Shown here one piece after another: positions 63,445 to 64,000 of a stretch of DNA of 64,000 bases. The position numbers and the translations under genes were made by a program. The stretch covers positions 752,224-816,223 of the forward strand of contig RCMX01000006.1 in NCBI GenBank assembly GCA_004348925.1. The letters run 5' to 3'. Source of the stretch: Actinomycetota bacterium (GTDB lineage Bacteria > Actinomycetota > Coriobacteriia > Anaerosomatales > Anaerosomataceae). Below the pieces are notes generated by a model. That model did not search any database. It was not told the DNA's origin and saw only the letters and a list, made by a program, of their open reading frames with translations. Position 1 is the first letter of the stretch. Each line of letters begins with the position of its first letter.

Positions 63445-63594
63445 GTCCCGACAACCGAGATTGAATCGCGCCGCGCGATGGTGCAAACTCAGCCTGGGGC
63501 GCGGAGGTATTCTCTTACACGGACATTTCCTAGCTGCGCCCATCGCGTACCGAGACAGTACATTCATTGTTAGACACGGCGGGGGAGCCATCGG
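63445..63594. other. Spacer between the TA pair and the first cassette gene
   Basis: Contains an 8-bp inverted repeat CGCGATGG (63474-63481) / CCATCGCG (63540-63547) and the GTTAGAC recombination site. No clear R'' partner for that site is visible, so this may be attI or a decayed attC. Confidence 0.45.
63569..63575 (+). mobile_element. GTTAGAC recombination site (attI or 3' end of a decayed attC)
   Basis: Matches GTTRRRY exactly. Cleavage between G63569 and T63570 defines the left edge of the complete cassette. Left of it, no matching RYYYAAC half is at the proper distance. Confidence 0.65.
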
Positions 63595-63945
63595 GTGTCG
63601 AGCGAGACTGCACGTCCACCACGCATGTATCGGACCGTTGTTGGCGCGGTACTCATCGCGGACGTGATCGTGACTGCCGGGGTTCTGCTCGCGATGCCGT
63701 CGGGCTTCTACGGCTCGCTCGCGAAGGGACGCGTCGCCGCTGGCGTGTTCGTGCTCTTTCCAGTCGTCGTTCTGCTCGCTATCGGCGTACCGATGGCGAT
63801 CGCTGGGGCGGTGCGTGATTGGCGCAGCGCCAAATCGGAGGCTTCCAAGTAGTCTCCGGCCGCGTGTCTAACAAGCGCATCCAGCAGACGCGACAAGCGC
63901 TAGACTTGGCGTAAGGCATCGGCGCGCAGCTGATGCGCAAATGCG
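63570..63945 (+). mobile_element. Complete integron gene cassette
   Basis: Begins TTAGAC at 63570 and ends at G63945 of the next GTTAGA junction, 376 bases. When circularised, its junction would read GTTAGAC, the perfect complement of its own R'' (GTCTAAC). It holds one plus-strand gene followed by attC. A further cassette begins at 63946 and leaves the window. Confidence 0.85.
63595..63852 (+). CDS. Cassette-borne small two-helix membrane protein
   Basis: 85 residues from GTG 63595 with GGGGGAG upstream; ATG 63625 would shorten it. Two hydrophobic helices (about 13-33 and 46-69) and a basic/charged tail (RDWRSAKSEASK). Starts 25 bases after the cassette edge, as cassette genes usually do. 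No known family. Confidence 0.7.
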   Translation: MSSETARPPRMYRTVVGAVLIADVIVTAGVLLAMPSGFYGSLAKGRVAAGVFVLFPVVVLLAIGVPMAIAGAVRDWRSAKSEASK

Positions 63946-63951
63946 TTAGAA
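63866..63951 (+). mobile_element. attC site of the first complete cassette
   Basis: R'' GTCTAAC (63866-63872), L'' side GCGCATCCAGC (63875-63885), L' side GCTGATGCGC (63929-63938) and R' GTTAGAA (63945-63951). L'' and L' pair except for one extra C on the top strand, a G on the bottom strand: the extrahelical base that directs IntI to the bottom strand. 86 bases overall. Confidence 0.88.
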
Positions 63952-64000
63952 CGACCTCTTGGAGCCTCTCCAGGCCCCCGAAATTCGCGGTTTCACCTTG

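Noticed and set aside
63449..63575. Complete attC for the brnTA segment
   Set aside because: CGACAAC at 63449 is a poor R'' match, and the CGCGATGG/CCATCGCG arms are 21 bases from R', too far for a standard attC.
1..64000. CRISPR array or rRNA operon
   Set aside because: No regularly spaced direct repeats of 25-40 bases and no rRNA-like segments were seen on either strand.
1..64000. Insertion sequences or transposase genes
   Set aside because: No DDE or Tn transposase motifs among the recognisable genes; the only recombinase is IntI.

Overview
The window is high-GC DNA with dense, short-spaced genes, frequent GTG and TTG starts, GGAGG-type ribosome binding sites and 4-base ATGA/GTGA overlaps. 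The gene set (arginine deiminase and carbamate kinase, a hut histidine-degradation operon, cell wall binding repeat 2 surface protein, CDGSH protein, several flavin nitroreductases, C-GCAxxG-C-C redox protein) suggests an anaerobic or fermentative member of the Actinomycetota, most like the Coriobacteriia. That placement is inference from gene content and composition.

Region 1-7808 is the right end of an integrated island. Its boundary is a 3' fragment of tRNA-Ser(CGA) (7748-7808) that starts exactly at the anticodon loop, the usual footprint of integration into a tRNA gene. The island carries a left-edge nuclease-like gene, an ImmA/XRE repressor-protease pair (minus strand), and a divergent, fully overlapping operon (2742-5186) for a ubiquitin-like conjugation system: a tiny leader ORF, a single-domain multiubiquitin-type protein, a prokaryotic E2-like protein, a JAB deubiquitinase fused to an E1, and a 58-residue membrane protein. 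A winged-helix/coiled-coil protein and an Abi_2 (HEPN RNase-like) abortive infection gene with a palindrome in its promoter complete this end. I read it as a defence island.

Region 7.9-24 kb is core/accessory chromosome: TetR-MFS exporter, a CPBP protease, a polar amino acid ABC transporter, MarC, RsgA, GNAT, a cupredoxin-like lipoprotein, PadR-DUF2812, a GH13 enzyme, a redox protein plus TDT transporter, YqeY, a MalY/PatB aminotransferase and a nitroreductase. At 23.8-27.2 kb a periplasmic-binding lipoprotein sits 2 bases from a large sensor kinase and probably feeds it ligand.

Region 27-39 kb is dominated by amino acid catabolism: arcA and arcC (separated by a minus-strand MBOAT/SGNH acyltransferase pair, no arcB in the window) and hutG-like / hutHUI. 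Then come a secreted seven-bladed propeller protein with a CWB2 anchor, a LysR regulator with a divergent duplicated membrane protein, a CDGSH protein, and a MarR-controlled heterodimeric ABC exporter (44-48.2 kb) with tandem palindromic operators.

Region 48-61.7 kb has a thioesterase, two more orphan sensor kinases, thymidine kinase, M28 peptidase, a TM1586-type nitroreductase, an RlmA-like methyltransferase, a hemerythrin, a YgjP-like metallopeptidase, a class V aminotransferase, a MoaD-like protein overlapping a methyltransferase, and a fused RlmKL.

Region 61.8-64 kb is the start of an integron. It has an intI gene with the integron-specific patch, a BrnT/BrnA toxin-antitoxin pair, a GTTAGAC recombination site, and one complete gene cassette (63570-63945) ending in a well-formed attC; the array runs off the right edge. 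intI points the same way as the cassettes and toward them, the reverse of the classical layout.
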